Below, in pieces: positions 35,101 to 48,700 of a DNA stretch of 64,000 bases. The stretch spans positions 83,734 to 147,733 of the forward strand of contig CAJNOI010000200.1 of NCBI GenBank assembly GCA_905250115.1. The letters are read 5' to 3'. The notes beneath the pieces were generated by a model. The model made no database searches and was not told the DNA's origin. It saw nothing but the letters and a program-made list of their open reading frames with translations. Both the position numbers and the translations under genes were made by a program. Position 1 is the stretch's first letter; every line of letters begins with the position of its first letter. This stretch comes from Adineta steineri. Lineage: Eukaryota > Rotifera > Eurotatoria > Adinetida > Adinetidae.

Positions 35101-35287
35101 TATCATTAGATAAATACAAAAAGGCAACATATTTCTTTCTTTCTTTCTTTTTTTTATAACTATTCGGGAAATTTCATTATCAAACACAAATCTTTAATTT
35201 GATAAAAATAAGCATATGGATATGGAATTGACAAATAGATTAAGTAAAAACAAAAATTTTGTTTATCGATGTAATATTTCGTAATTT
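32188..35287. other. Intergenic, 3.1 kb, with a long foldback element
   Basis: AT-rich spacer. A purine-rich low-complexity stretch lies at about 33080-33230. The 34255-34602 foldback is the only clear element. Confidence 0.5.
34255..34602. mobile_element. Foldback element with ~160-bp inverted arms
   Basis: The outer ends are ATGCACCAGTTCTATAAAGT on the left and its inverse on the right. The arms stay paired through ACACCCAGTC, GAGTCATTTAAACTCAC, TTGTTAAACTTTGAA, CGGGAAGAA and AGGACTG to a short central loop near 34415. No target duplication was seen and no coding content. Confidence 0.75.
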
Positions 35288-36892
35288 TTATGCATTATAA
35301 CCAAGTAGACGTTGTACACTTGGATAACGCATACGAATTGGCATTGTCTTTTGTTGATCAATATAGAGACTATTCTTTTTCATTTCAATTTCTTTGACAA
35401 GTATTTGATGATCATCACGAAGTTTTTTCAAATTCGATTCGGCTTCACGTAATTCGCCAGTAAGACTATCAATTGATTGTGATAATTGATAAACTTCACC
35501 AATTACACTTTGAATAGAAAAATTTATATATGTATAAACAAAAAAAGAAATCAAGTTATTTACTGATCTTGAGCTGGATCATGGCAAGATTCAATACCAG
35601 GTCGAGCACGTCGATCATTCAAACGAGTTTGTGCTACTTTAAGTGGTGCTTCTTTAGCACGTATTGATGCTCGAAGCATATCAATCTTTTTCTCAGTTTC
35701 AGCAACAGCTTTTAATGTCTAAATGAATACAAAAACAAAAAATTTTCTCATATTTATCATTTGTAAATTACTTCACGCATATTGTAAGTCATTTTTTGTA
35801 AAGCATCGGACATTTCAGCAATACGTTTACCAAATTCTGTTTCAACAACATCAGCTTGTTCACGCATATCACGTGAAGTATCAACAAGTATACTATCAAT
35901 TAAAGAACGTAATTGAATTGATGCCATAAGTTGATTTTGACCGTTAACAATATTATCATGAGAATTTTGTGCCCATGATTCCGGTGTTGATTGGCTGAAA
36001 ATGATTTATCAAAAAAACGATGGAATTTACTGTCTAAGACAAAAAAACTTACTTGTCATAATGTCGAGCAACACCTGGATAAAACATGATATCAACATCT
36101 TCATTACGACGATTTGTTGCTTTAGCATCAGCTACAGATGCTTCCCATTTATTACTCCAATCCATTTCAAGATTTTGTTTAGCATTACGATTAGCTCTAA
36201 TAATATAGAAATTTCGCATTTTCAATAAAACATTCTGAGTGAGGCTTAGTATGAAAACGGAAGATGTCATGATTCATTTTTACCTAATTTGTTGTTCAGC
36301 AGTCATAATGGTTTGACGTAAAAGATTTTGTACGTTATTAATAATTTCTACTTCTTTTAGTAGAGCAATTTCAACGGGATCATAGACACGATCTTCACCA
36401 TAACGACGATCTCGATTAGCTAAAGATTCAGTAGCTATATGAAGTGGTGCTTCAGTAGCATCTAATGCATTTTCTAAACGTTTTTTTTGTGCTACAAGTA
36501 GATCAGTTTCATTTCTAACATCTTCTATCATTCGATTAAGTTCAAATTTCCAGAAATTAACATCATGTAATCTATCGGAAAACAAAAAAGATCGAAATAT
36601 ATATATTTTTTATTATTAAATAAATAAACCGTTGTTGTAATTTTTTTGTTGATAATGCTTGTGTTTGATGTTGAAGTGCAAGTGTTTCATTTTCAGTTCG
36701 AGTTGCTTGCCATCGTTGTTTTTCGGAATCTTCACGATCATTAAATGCTTGATAATATTTTGCATAATTATTTTCATGCCATTCATTTGGATTATATTTA
36801 TTAGTACGAAAACCAACAGTTGATACACCTATACTAGTTCCTGTCTGTCCACGATAACTTGGATCGAATTCATAGTTCTCTGTTGACAACAT
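35288..36892 (-). CDS. TEKT4: Tektin-4, ciliary microtubule inner protein
   Basis: Six exons: 36892-36630, 36571-36284, 36196-36053, 35994-35772, 35718-35564 and 35507-35288, about 430 residues. Alpha-helical coiled coil throughout. Family landmarks are FRTNKYNPNEWHENNYAKYY near the N-terminus, KKRLENALDATEAPLHIATE, EMDWSNKWEA, STPESWAQ, KEAPLKVAQTRLNDRR with RARPGIESC in place of the RPNVELC nonapeptide, and the C-terminus NSLYIDQQKTMPIRMRYPS, which aligns with human TEKT4 rather than TEKT1-3. It stabilises doublet microtubules, as expected in an animal with ciliated organs. Introns are 50-87 bp. Confidence 0.93.
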
Positions 36893-37831
36893 CTCTATTC
36901 GACAGGAGATATTAAATTAATAGATCAGTTATAAAAAGAAATTGAATTGTTAAATTTTTCGTAACTGATCATTAGTTGTCGACAAACATTTTCGGTTGAC
37001 GTTGCCAAGTAACAGACTTTAAAACGTAAACGAATGATAAAAATTCGTATTACTTCATATATAGATGACATCTATCAAAATGGTCCACTTAGAACTTTTT
37101 AACTTTTACATAAAGTCGATTCAAAAAGAAGCAAATGAGTCGTTAAATTATTACCTATATTAAACTCTTCGTATGTATTAGATATCAAAATAATCTGAGA
37201 GTTAAGGAGAATTAATTCGACCGATCAAGTTTATTTGATCAAAGGACAACCATAGGAGCAAGTATAGAATTTATTGACTGTAATGAGTATGATAACTTCA
37301 TTGTTTGCATTGACTCTGTTCAGTACACCGATGCGGTTGACTACAATAGCTCTACTGTCTTATTCAAGTCTTGATAAAAAAATATTCGATTTTATATTTA
37401 AGATTCAGTTAAATAAGTTGTGATTACATAGGTGTAAAAACAGCTCCTAGTAACTATATTGAAGAGTTTAAACTATGTTGTACTTATTTTAATGATATTA
37501 GATTATTTTTCACATGTATTCTATACTAATCTTATGTTATTAAAGTTTGCAAGAGTCCATTGTACTTACGCCTAAAATGTGAACAAAAACGTAAATCAAA
37601 TTTATGATATTTAAGGTTGTAAAACTAAAAGATCGATTTAGTTAAGAATAACTGAATTATGAGAGAACTGCTTTAGACAAGAACTTTTTTTATTCTCGTT
37701 CGTATTTATACGTTATGTGATTATACAATTTTTGTCATTATATTTAATACTTCATTCGCTTGAAATAATACTCAAATATGTTTAACCATTCTTTTATTTT
37801 AATCGTATAACAAAGTAAACAAAAAAACAAT
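36893..37831. other. Intergenic
   Basis: Includes at about 37449-37490 a 42-bp stretch (GCTCCTAGTAACTATATTGA...) that recurs at 63958-64000. Otherwise AT-rich with nothing recognised. Confidence 0.45.
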
Positions 37832-39128
37832 TTAAGGTTCATCGGGTGGTGCTGGTTGATCTTTTTGTGTATCATATGAATTTAAAGCATGTAAAAGTTT
37901 TTTCTCTATTTTATTTAATGCACGAATAGTTAATACCAATGTTGTATGTTTTAATATACTATAAACATTTAAACCTAAAATAAAATATAATTAAAAATTT
38001 TATTTAAAAAATATTGAAAAAAATTTCTTTACCATAAACAGGCATCACTGTAAATCCTTCAGTTTTAGCACTTGCAAACATCATATTATGTGGCATAATA
38101 TCCGTACTAAAATAAATATATTGCAATGATTATTATTTTGTTTAATGAACATACTCATCAATAAAAAGAATTGAAGGACCCCAAAAACGATCTTCTGTTA
38201 ATTCTTGAAGATACTATTAAAAAAAGAGAAACAAAATTTTTTTAAAAGAAAAAACGTATTTTTACTGTTGGCTGATGAGTTGGTAAGTCAAATGAATCAA
38301 CAAAATGAACATCATTCTAAATAGAATTTAAATAACAATTGATCAATCAATTAAATAAAGAAAATATACTTGATGTAATTTAACAGTTAATGCTGTACAA
38401 AGACCTTCAATACGTTTTTCTTTTGGTAGAACATAAAAGAATGATGTTGGACCCTTAGGTCCATTAACTTTATAACCACCTTTCCATTGAGGATCATATC
38501 TTGAGCTATGTCTTGCACGACCAGTACCTTTTTGTGGCCACGGTTTTCCTCTCATACTTGGATATTCATGATGTGGAGGTGTATATGCCCAATCCTTTTA
38601 TTTAAATAATAAACTTTATTCAATATTATTCAAAAAAAAAAGAACTTACAATTTTTTTATAAGTTTTTTGCCATTCAATATTTTCATAGAGAATATCCAA
38701 TCTAAGATTTAAAAAAAAATGAAATATTAAATATATTAAGCGGTTATATACCTCGGTGAAGTTTGCCAAATTGATGGATGTAAATCAACAATACCTAATT
38801 TTTCATCACGTTTTTGTCCTAATGTTTCAAGCCAAGCTTGTAATGGTGGATAACGTACATGAGGATATTCTAATTGTCGATTGACAATTAATGGAAGTTG
38901 TTGAGAAATTGGATTTGATGTTGGATCAGCTAGAAAATATATATATAGATCATTGATAAATTTTAAATAATACTATTAATATACAAGAAAATGGTGGTGG
39001 TTGCGTAGAAGTTTCAAAATGTCTAATAGATCGAATAGAACATTGTCGGAGAATCTATGATAGATACATTTTTTTACAAGAATTTCTGGCAAAAAAATTA
39101 CCTTAACTAACGATAAAGACTTTATCAT
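37832..39128 (-). CDS. MRPL4: Mitochondrial large ribosomal subunit protein uL4m (MRPL4)
   Basis: About nine small exons with introns of 40-60 bp. Landmarks in order are [16 protein letters not shown], the loop [20 protein letters not shown] (the uL4 signature that reaches into the exit tunnel), [32 protein letters not shown] and the C-terminal [16 protein letters not shown]. The N-terminus MIKSLSLVK begins a mitochondrial presequence rich in Arg and Ser. It is a structural and early-assembly protein of the mitoribosome. The start codon at 39128 and stop at 37832-37834 are both clear. Confidence 0.9.
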
Positions 39129-42014
39129 GATTGATTTTCAATGATAATAATTCTTTAGTTATTTCTATATAACCGCAGAACGTTACTCGAATGATTTCGA
39201 GGTTTGAGTCACATATGCCAATCTTTTATTGGTTGTTGCTAAGTTATTCTCAATAGAGGACGTAATAGTTCGATGTTATACATCATTTTTACACTAGTGA
39301 AACATATTCCTAACGAAGTAAAGAACATAATCGTTTATATTTGCCAGATTTCATACAGATATACATGTTTTTATAGAGTAAAAAAGATTCATGATTGCTG
39401 AACAGTAAATTTCTTTCAGTAGATATGTCCTATACATATTTGCTTGATTATATTGATGAAGTATTTTATCAAAGAAAACTAGTCGAACGATCTAGATCTC
39501 GTTTCAATTCATTCATATGTCAATTTTTTTAGATCAATAAAATAATTATCCTTGGCATTTTGCTTGGAAATCGAAACAATACATTTAAAAAACATTGTCC
39601 TTGAATTACATCATAAGGAAACCTTAGATCTGACAACAAATTTGTACATCGACCAATTAAAATATATTGAAAAGGTTTCCACAATTATCACATTGACAAT
39701 CTTTATTAAAAAGAGAATAATTATTTTGATAATCTATGACTAAAATCGTGGAATGAGCGTCCTTAGGCCATCTTTACCTGACAGTATTAGCAAATTAATA
39801 TTATCAAACTAATATTGTATGGTAAGATGAAATGCAGTAGCTCTTTTAAATTTGATGAAAAGAAGAAAAGACTGATAAGGTTTCTTCATATGTACTTACG
39901 TTTTTGTTCTTATATTATTCAAATGACGAATGTTAAAAGAAAAGTTGTCTATTTATACAAAAGTCAGTGTTGACCAACTTTCTTTCTCTCTCTCTCTTAC
40001 TATTGTTCATTTTTTTTTGTACGATGGTAAAGGGCGTATTCTGAACGAATTATATTGACGAAGGATTATCGTTGATAGGCACGAGTTTGTCCGCCCTATC
40101 TAACGATTGGATCATTCGTGTTCAATCTTTCGATCCTTTTCCTAATATATACAACAGACAGATAAACGGCACGTGTAATTAGTTTGCCAATTAGGTGATG
40201 GGTATTAGATATTCACATTTGTTTGTATGTACACGGATGTAGAAGAATATCCTGTTGACAAAGATGTGACATCTTTGTTATATTTGCCAAAAGAAAATAA
40301 TGTTATATATATATATATGTATATCTATTGAGACATTTCATGTACAAAGAAATAATCTTTACGAACATAATAGTATATAGACAGTTATTTTATAAAAGAT
40401 ACAAATAAAATAAACACATATTCATCGATCATTATAAATCAGTTTATATGAAAAAAAAGAATTTATTTGATCACAACAATTTTTATAGATAGAATGTTTG
40501 CAATAGTTCACAATCCATTGATTTGATGAAATAGTTTTCATATGAATACTTTAATAGATGTATAAATTTTTAATTTAATTCTATCGATATTGTTAATAAC
40601 AAAGATAGAGATGTACAATATGTTAAAATCTTAGATATTGTTATTGGAATTTCTAATTCAATCGATATTTTGTAGAACATTATTTGTGTAGATATGAAAT
40701 CGACTTGACCCTATAAAAGTGGTAATTATTACACTTGAATATATTACCAATGAAAAGACTAATATGTATTCAATTCATACTTGCAAAAAGATGTTATATA
40801 TAGATTATTTTTCCAGTCAAAGGTTCGTTTTCTTTATTTTTAGTTTATTAAAAATAACTTTTTTCGTACTTATTTCTAAGTGAAGATTTATTCTATTCAT
40901 TCAAGAGAAAAGAATTGATAAATATACATAATTTCAAATAAAAGTTTTTATCATTAGTAAAATATTCTTTTCATAGAATAGAATTTAATCAATCATAAAT
41001 TATTCAATTGATCTATTAAATAATTAAACATCCATGACAGTTATTAGTTCATATAAAGTACAACTCTATCGATTTTTTAATAATCTCTGAAATTTTAGCA
41101 AATATTAATGTTGGATTATACAAAAAAAAACTTCATCTATTATGTTCTATTAACTAAACAATAATAGCAAGAATCATTATTAATCTGAGTGGTAAACAAA
41201 TAAAAGTCGTGTTAATCATAACTAGAAAATATTTTGTTTTTCTATTCATTCTACTGAAGATTACTTATCAATAATTGATTGACATCATCGTATTTTTTTG
41301 TCCCTATATGTTATAGAATATCTATATTTAATCGGTTTGTTTTTTCTAAACAACAAATCATATTGAAGTATTTAATATGATTCAAAATATATTTTTCTAT
41401 CTATTGCGTTGTATAAAAACTGTTTTTTTTATTAGATAAATAACGTATTTTTCCTATATAAGATAGATGATGTGAGATAATATAATTAATGTTGTTCCGA
41501 CCAAAAGAACACCCGTCTACAATCTAATTATGTTGCATTAGCGTAGGCAAACTTTTTCTTTTCCAATATATGAGCATATTATTAACATGTCAGGAGAAAT
41601 ACACGCGCGCGCTATTAACTCATTATTATAATGTGAAACCTTCAAGATACTACCTTCAGCATTTTTTCTTATATTAAAATTTTTCTAAAAATATAATCTA
41701 CGAAACAGGCATTTATTGGATTTATGATAGAATAATATTAAAAAAATTTTTTGTTATGCGAAGTCACAAATAAGATGTAGAAAAAAATGCCGATTCATCA
41801 GGAACTATGACACGAAAGATATATGTAATATTAAAAAAAAAGAACAAATTTATCTGATTATCAGGACATTTTCCAGCTACATGTTCGTTTATTTCTCTTT
41901 CTCTTTCTCTTTCTTGACTTTTCCCATTATAGAAAAAGACGAAGAAGAAGAAAAGAAGAAGAGAAAAAGAGTTCACAACAACAAACACCTTTGTGACAAA
42001 CAGCAAGATTCACA
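39129..42014. other. Long AT-rich intergenic spacer
   Basis: Almost 2.9 kb between divergent MRPL4 (-) and TP53I11 (+). Contains simple AT repeats (about 40303-40322) and a C/T-rich tract near 39981-40000. No element with clear ends was found. Confidence 0.45.
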
Positions 42015-43339
42015 ATGCTCCATCAAACATCAACTAAACCAGATTTATTCATGTATGTATTTCTCGAAAAGCTGTTTGTTTATACTAATTATTTGGCTGT
42101 TACAAAATGCTAATTTCTCTATATTACAAAAACAAAATCTCGTTCTCTTTCCGTTTTCTTTACATCATGCTTTTAAGCTGATAGATAGAAAGACTAACAG
42201 CTACTATAACAAAAGCACTAACGGCAAAGGATCATATTAAATAGAAAGGATAGTTATTTACTCTTGTTGGCTTCTTATATTTCTATTCTTTTCTAACATT
42301 AAACTTAGCTTTTTTTTCTTGAAACTTATATTTCGATGTATATATGACTAATACATAGAATTTTACTTATCACGACATATAGAAGACGAAGAAGACAATT
42401 TTCTTCTTCTTCTATTTCTTTATATATTTCGATCGAGGTACATCATTATATTTACTTATAGACTATTATCTAACATATAATTTATAAATGCACGTCTCAA
42501 GCAGGTAGATTATTTATTCATTTATATATAATTAATAATTAATCAATGATATTATTTTGTAATTTATTATAAACTATTTTTTTTCTTTAGGAAAAATAGT
42601 TGTACTGATTTACAAAGTCGACTTAAAATTAGAAAAATATTAGGTGTTGGAGATACAGCTGGTTCTAAAGTTAGTCAAATACTCGGACATTCAGATCATT
42701 TAGTTTTTCAATTACCACCTAAACTTGCTGCATGGCTTCTATTAACAACAACATTATTTAGTTGTTTTACTGTGATGGTAAATATAATGATAATCATTAA
42801 CAAAAAAAACATATAATTGTTTTCATAGGGTCTTCTTTGGCCATCATGTTTACAATTTATATTACCCGGTGGTTTCGAATCAACGCTACATCTTGGCACA
42901 TCATATGCTTGTATGTCTAATTCGATTGTGTTTTTACATCATCAAATATTTTAATATTTAGTTTTGGCAACTATGCTTGGTTTAACACTTCGATCGGGTG
43001 ACAAAACTTCTTTAAGACTTGTTCTTTTTTCTCTTGCTCTATTTCATGGTTTATCATTTTTTAGTAAGTTTTCTTCTATATTTATTTACATGAAGAAAAA
43101 AAAAACAAAATCTATTTTTAGTTTCTATATGGTTTCTTAAAACAAGTGATACAAAAATAAAGTCAATGGCATCACTTATTCTTCATCTGGGTTGTCTATT
43201 AATAAATGCGCATTTTTATCGATCAATTATTCGATCTGCGTCATCATTTCGATCACATACTAAACTCAAATCATATTTTCATTCGATCTTATCATTTTCA
43301 TCATCAATCGATAATAATACTGGACATGATTCTTCTTAA
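42015..43339 (+). CDS. TP53I11: TP53I11 (PIG11)-like membrane protein
   Basis: Five exons: 42015-42052, 42591-42777, 42829-42910, 42962-43063 and 43122-43339; 208 residues. Exon 1 is very short; its split codon AT|G joins to give MKNSCTDLQSRLKIRKILGV, aligning with human TP53I11 [29 protein letters not shown] then matches SKISQVLG. Four hydrophobic segments follow (LAAWLLLTTTLFSCFTVMG, YAFLATMLGLTL, LVLFSLALFHGLSFF, ASLILHLGCLLINAHF). The biological role is poorly known; in mammals it is a p53-induced membrane protein. An in-frame stop 21 bp upstream of the ATG fixes the start. The 538-bp first intron is the longest in this gene. Confidence 0.85.
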
Positions 43340-45722
43340 ACAAAAAATAAAATAATACTGTATATAATATTTATTGAATATGAATCATTGTTTAAAGACA
43401 CAAATATGAAAAGGATCTACATATAATTATGATGACGCATATTTGTTCTTCGGGTAATATATTAGACAATCATCTAAGAAAAATATAAATAAACATTGGT
43501 AGAAGAATAATGTTGATTTATATAAATTGGACAATATTCCTTTAGACGTTGTAATCGAATTGGATTATATTGTTTTTTAATAAAAGAATTCTAATTTAAA
43601 CAGTACTGTATTAGACAGTAAAGACGCTATGAAATAGATTTCATTGTAATGCGTGATATGACCTCTAGGTTTTAATTTATCTCATTCAATGAGATTGTTA
43701 AAATAGAAATGGTTTTAATTGACAAGTTCACATGAGAACATCATAAGAATCTTTGATACATTATGAAGATGACGAAAATGGATATGAGAAAAAAAGTCAG
43801 TAGTTTTGAAAAAATGAAAGATTTTTTTTATGACATGATGTAAGTAGAGGATATGTCTGGAGTCCACTTCTGATTTACAGGAAATAATAATAATAATGGA
43901 AATGTTCTGTTCTTCACATACCATTCGCTAAAAATAAATTGAGTTCTATTATTAATCATAAAACAGAATATAGGATATCACAATATAGATCTTTGTTAAA
44001 CATGTGAATAATGCCGACAGGATTTCAGCGTATTAGGAATTGGTAGACATCATTAAGAAAAATCAAAGTAGCTATAAAATTAGAAATCACATGATTTCTC
44101 AAAAAAATATAGAACGAAGATTCTCTTTCTATTATATACTTGTTGTAATAAAAAACTATATATATGCTAAAAATAGTCCTATAATTTATACAAAAACATA
44201 TCGAGAACATAAAAAAAAACAACAACTCTGCATCTTGTAATTCAGATCATAATCGAGTTTTTCTAGTCTCTTCAATTAAAATATACTCTTTATCATAAAA
44301 TTTACAAGGTTATATGGCAAAATTAATATGTAGTACTCTCTTATCTAGCACAACAAATTTATTATAATGAGAACATACAAATTATCTGTTATTATTTGAA
44401 ACCATCGCCAGCTAAATAAAAATTTCTGAATATAAAAGCTCCTATTAATTATTATATGCAAGCCATTTTAATATCAATATTTTCATGAGAAAAGAAGACT
44501 ACAAATTTCATAGTAAAATTTTGCCCAGGAATGAGACATATGTAGATTTGTAAAGAAATTTTTTCTCTATCGAATGGCATATACACCATCGAATTCTATT
44601 GAGTACCGTAGAAATCGATTTTTGGCTTAAATTCAAGCCAATTAGAGACATGGACCCAACTTTCTTTTGTGTCCGTGAACCTCAATAAAATATTGATTTG
44701 AGCCCTCAAAATACATCAGTTTGTAGAGAAAACATCAGAGAACAAAACCTTCACCTCAAAAAAAATTTAATGTAAAAAATAATTTATAGGCGAGAGATTT
44801 AGTTGACTCCGATACAGGTCTTTAATTGGCTTGAACTCAAGCCAAAAATCGATTTTTACGGTACTCAACAGAATTCGATGGTATATATACCATTCAATAC
44901 AGAAAAAATTTCTCTACAAACCTACATATCTCTCATTCCTGGGTCAAAGATTTGTATTCTAAAATCTACTATAGATAAATTATGACATTATCATCATATA
45001 TCACGATTTCACGATCTTATCAGCGATTTTTTTTTCTAAAAAATCGTCCGAAATGACGATTATTTTTGGATGAAAATATAGTTATCATAAATGACAGAAT
45101 TTTGATAGACTAGATAATTTAACATCATTTGATACTGCACTATCCATACCACCAAAAATCCCGTAAAAGTTGTCGATTTTATCGTGATATAGAAGTCGAT
45201 TAATTGTGAGATCTATTGCGATATAATCGTCGATATTTTTTAAAATCGCGATTAATCACCGAAACCTTGGCGATTTTGACGACATGGGAATGTTCAACTT
45301 ATTATTTCTCTTGTTTACAATAACGTATTACGCTTCATATTTGAGTACTTTTTGCCTGTTTACTTTCATTTTTACAAGCAAAAAGATAAAATTAGTAAAT
45401 ACAAGTGAACAAAGTTTTAAGAAAAGGTAACAAATGCAAAAAGAAAAACGCCGAAAAAAAAGAAAACGAAAAGATTGAGTTTACTTTGGTTACCACTCAA
45501 TATATATTTTTTTTCAAGGCAAGAACAACAGCAGTATCACTGGAATAGATATATGTACGCAAAAAAATTCTCTTGTGTAAATGAATACGAAAGAAACAAG
45601 AAACTTTGAAAATTTGCAATAGTATTAAGAGTGGAAATCTATTAGCAAAAAAAAACGAAATCGTCTGAATCAATAGGAAAAAAAACAGGACAAACAAATA
45701 ACAAACAAAAACAGAAATCTTA
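43340..45722. other. Intergenic with a foldback element and a CG-motif-rich stretch
   Basis: Holds the foldback at 44521-44947 and, at 45000-45290, an unusual stretch where ATCG, TCGTCGAT and GCGATTTT recur many times. No gene was recognised. Confidence 0.45.
44521..44947. mobile_element. Foldback / MITE with ~130-bp inverted arms
   Basis: The left arm starts GCCCAGGAATGAGACATATG, and the right arm in reverse starts ACCCAGGAATGAGAGATATG. Pairing continues through AGAAATTTTTTCT, ACCATCGAATTCT, TTGAGTACCGTA, AATCGATTTTTGGCTT and TTCAAGCCAATTA. The loop is about 160 bp. The exact ends and target duplication are unclear. Confidence 0.7.
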
Positions 45723-48700
45723 TTATAGAGAAGATGAGTTTGTTTTTCCGGTAAACATCGATATAGACCCATCATTAAAGCCAACAGCTAGTAATTGTCG
45801 ATATTGATGAAAAGATAGACATGATACTTGAGCAAATTTTGAATGTTTTATATCGAAAAGAAGATCACCAAAACATGTTTTAAATTGTAAAGCATTTGGT
45901 GTTGCTAATGCTAATACATTACCTGTTGAATGTACATCAGCAGCTAACACATTTTGTGATGTTTGTGGTACAGATAATTCAGCACTAACACCACTTTCAA
46001 TATCCCATCGTCTTAATTGACCCATATTACTAATTGATAATAAACGATCATTTGTATTAACATTTAAACTTATTATAGCAGAATGACGATTTATTGGTGT
46101 TGTTGGTGGTATAATAAGTACTGGACTATCTCGTGAACGTGTATCAAAACAATTTACAGTACCATCACCCATTCCAGCTGCACAAAAACCATTCGAATCT
46201 GATATAAGACAATATACACCACTGGATGCATTTGTATCCATAGTATATAAACAACGTTCACGTTCAACATCCCATAATGCTACTATATTCATATCCGTAC
46301 TTGATGCATATATACGACATAAATGTTGATTCCAATCAACAACAAATTTTGAGGGTGTTGTAGAAACTGTAGTCGATGTAGTAGAAGAAGACGCACTGGA
46401 AACATTTGATGGCGAACGTTGATGATGAGTAGTAGCAGTAGTATGGAGAGGATTATGTTCATCATATAAAGCGATCCAAGATGAAAGAAGACGTTGTGTA
46501 GATTCATCAAATATACGAATAGCATGATTATCAGTTCCAATACAAATTAATGTTCGATCATGTGCATTAATATAATCCAATGTATTGATTGTTGAGCCTA
46601 CTGAACCAACCTGAAATAATCCAAAAACATATGTCATTTCTTTTTTTTTTTATTATTTAAAAATTTCAAATAACCTTTAATGCTGATTTTGAACGTGGAG
46701 TTCCATCTAATTCATAAAAATTTAAATTTCCATTCGAATTTGCAACAGTCAAATAATTCTCATATGGATGAAGACGTAAAGCAAGTGGAGTAGCAGCAGA
46801 TATTCGATTATTAAATATTGTTTCACGCATATGTTGAAAATCAGCTAATCGACTTGGATTTGAACGAATACAATGATTACGCCAATAGCGTCCACTACGT
46901 GCAAAACAATCATCTTCATCTTCATTATAAAAAGCACCTCGTATTTGTGGTGATATACCAGAACCAAGATCACGTGTGATTGTATTTGATACTCGAAATC
47001 GACTACAACACCATTGAAAAAATTTTGTTTGAACTGGTTTTTGTGGATCAGTTATAATTGATTCAGCTATTTGAACCATTTCATAAGATGGATCACAGGC
47101 AGCAACAGTTCGTATAGCTTCATTTACTCTATCAGAAACAGTTATATATGTTGGACCAACCGGTCGATTTACATTGTTTGTAGCTGTCGGTGGATTTGGA
47201 TTTGGATTTGTATGAGTAAATAAAGTTAAAAAATGATGTAAAGCAACAAGAACTTCTTGTCGAACAAGTGGCGAACCATCATGAAGACTTTTGATAAGAT
47301 ATGTTGTTGCTGTTCTTGATTGGTCACTACGACGTTCACTTAATTCAACACCAGATGTTGAAGCTGATAAAAAAGTACCTAAAGCATATGCACAAGCAGC
47401 ACGAACTTCAGGTGAATCATGTGTTGCAAGTAATGTTTGTAATGTCTCTGGTGCACTACTAAGTACAGCTTTTTCACAAGCATGCGAATTTGAACGCCAT
47501 GCTTGACCAAGAAATAATGTTGACCAAAGAAAAAGTGCAGATGTTTCACGAAAATATGTCACAGGTGTATTTAAAATATCAACAACACGTGGTACTACTT
47601 GTAATAATTCATCCTAAAATAGAAGTACGAAAAAACAAAAACAAACGAAAATGAATATTTTTAAGAAGAATTGATTTACTTGTCCTTTGGTATAATTATC
47701 AACTAAACAAGTTAGATTGAAAGCTGCTAATGCACGAACACCATTTGATGATCGAACATCAGTTAATGTTGATATAAAATATTCATGACCTTTTTCACGT
47801 ATAATATCAATTTGACATGCCTAGATATATATGAATAAAAGTTTAAATGATATGATTAAAAATGGATTTTTTATGTACTCGATCAACTGCTAATATTTTT
47901 GCCCATATAAAAACAAGATATGGTCGTAGATCATCACTCGTTGCTTGTAATAAACGAAGTACATAGGGGAATATACCAACAGATAAAGCTAGATGTACAG
48001 CCCATGTGCCAATATCAAGAAAACGAGCAAGTAAATCAAGTGCGCGTTGTCGATGAGATTGACTGAGAAGTACCTATATATATACACGAAAAAAAACAAA
48101 AGAAAATCGTTTAATGTATTAATAAAAATAATGAACTTGTAAAACAATGGGTAATTGTTCAGGTTGTTTTAAATTTTCTCTTTCAATTGTTGATGTTAAT
48201 AAAGAATTTTCACTCAGCCAAACTGAAAATGCTGTTAATTGATCAGCAAAAAATGAACTTGGCTCATAAACAGGTTCACGTATTCCGCTCTCGGTTTGTT
48301 TTAATACAGATGGTAATTGTTTAAGACATAAATCTAAAGCCATATCCCAAGCATTCCTAATAAAAAAAATGATGAAAGTTTAATCTTATTTAGTGGCGTA
48401 ATCAGAAGTTGACGGGTGGGTAGGCGCCACCGTACTAATTTCCAAAATACTATATAGTATATATGGAAAAGTCGCTTTTTCAAATTACGGGTGGGCGGCG
48501 TCTACCCATGCCATACGCCACTAATCTTATTTTACTAACCATAGTCGATGTTCAAACATGGGTGGTAATGCTGGTCTTGAGCAAACATGACATCCATATG
48601 AACGCATTATTCTTTCAGCAAGAAGAAAATTTCTGAAAAGTGACGCAACTAATAAATCTTGTCTAAATAATCGTTGAAATATATCTTTTGGTAATGAATT

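Noticed and set aside
46289-46540. 83-codon frame inside Raptor
   Set aside because: Out-of-frame shadow of the WD40 exon, rich in Leu from A/T-rich codons.
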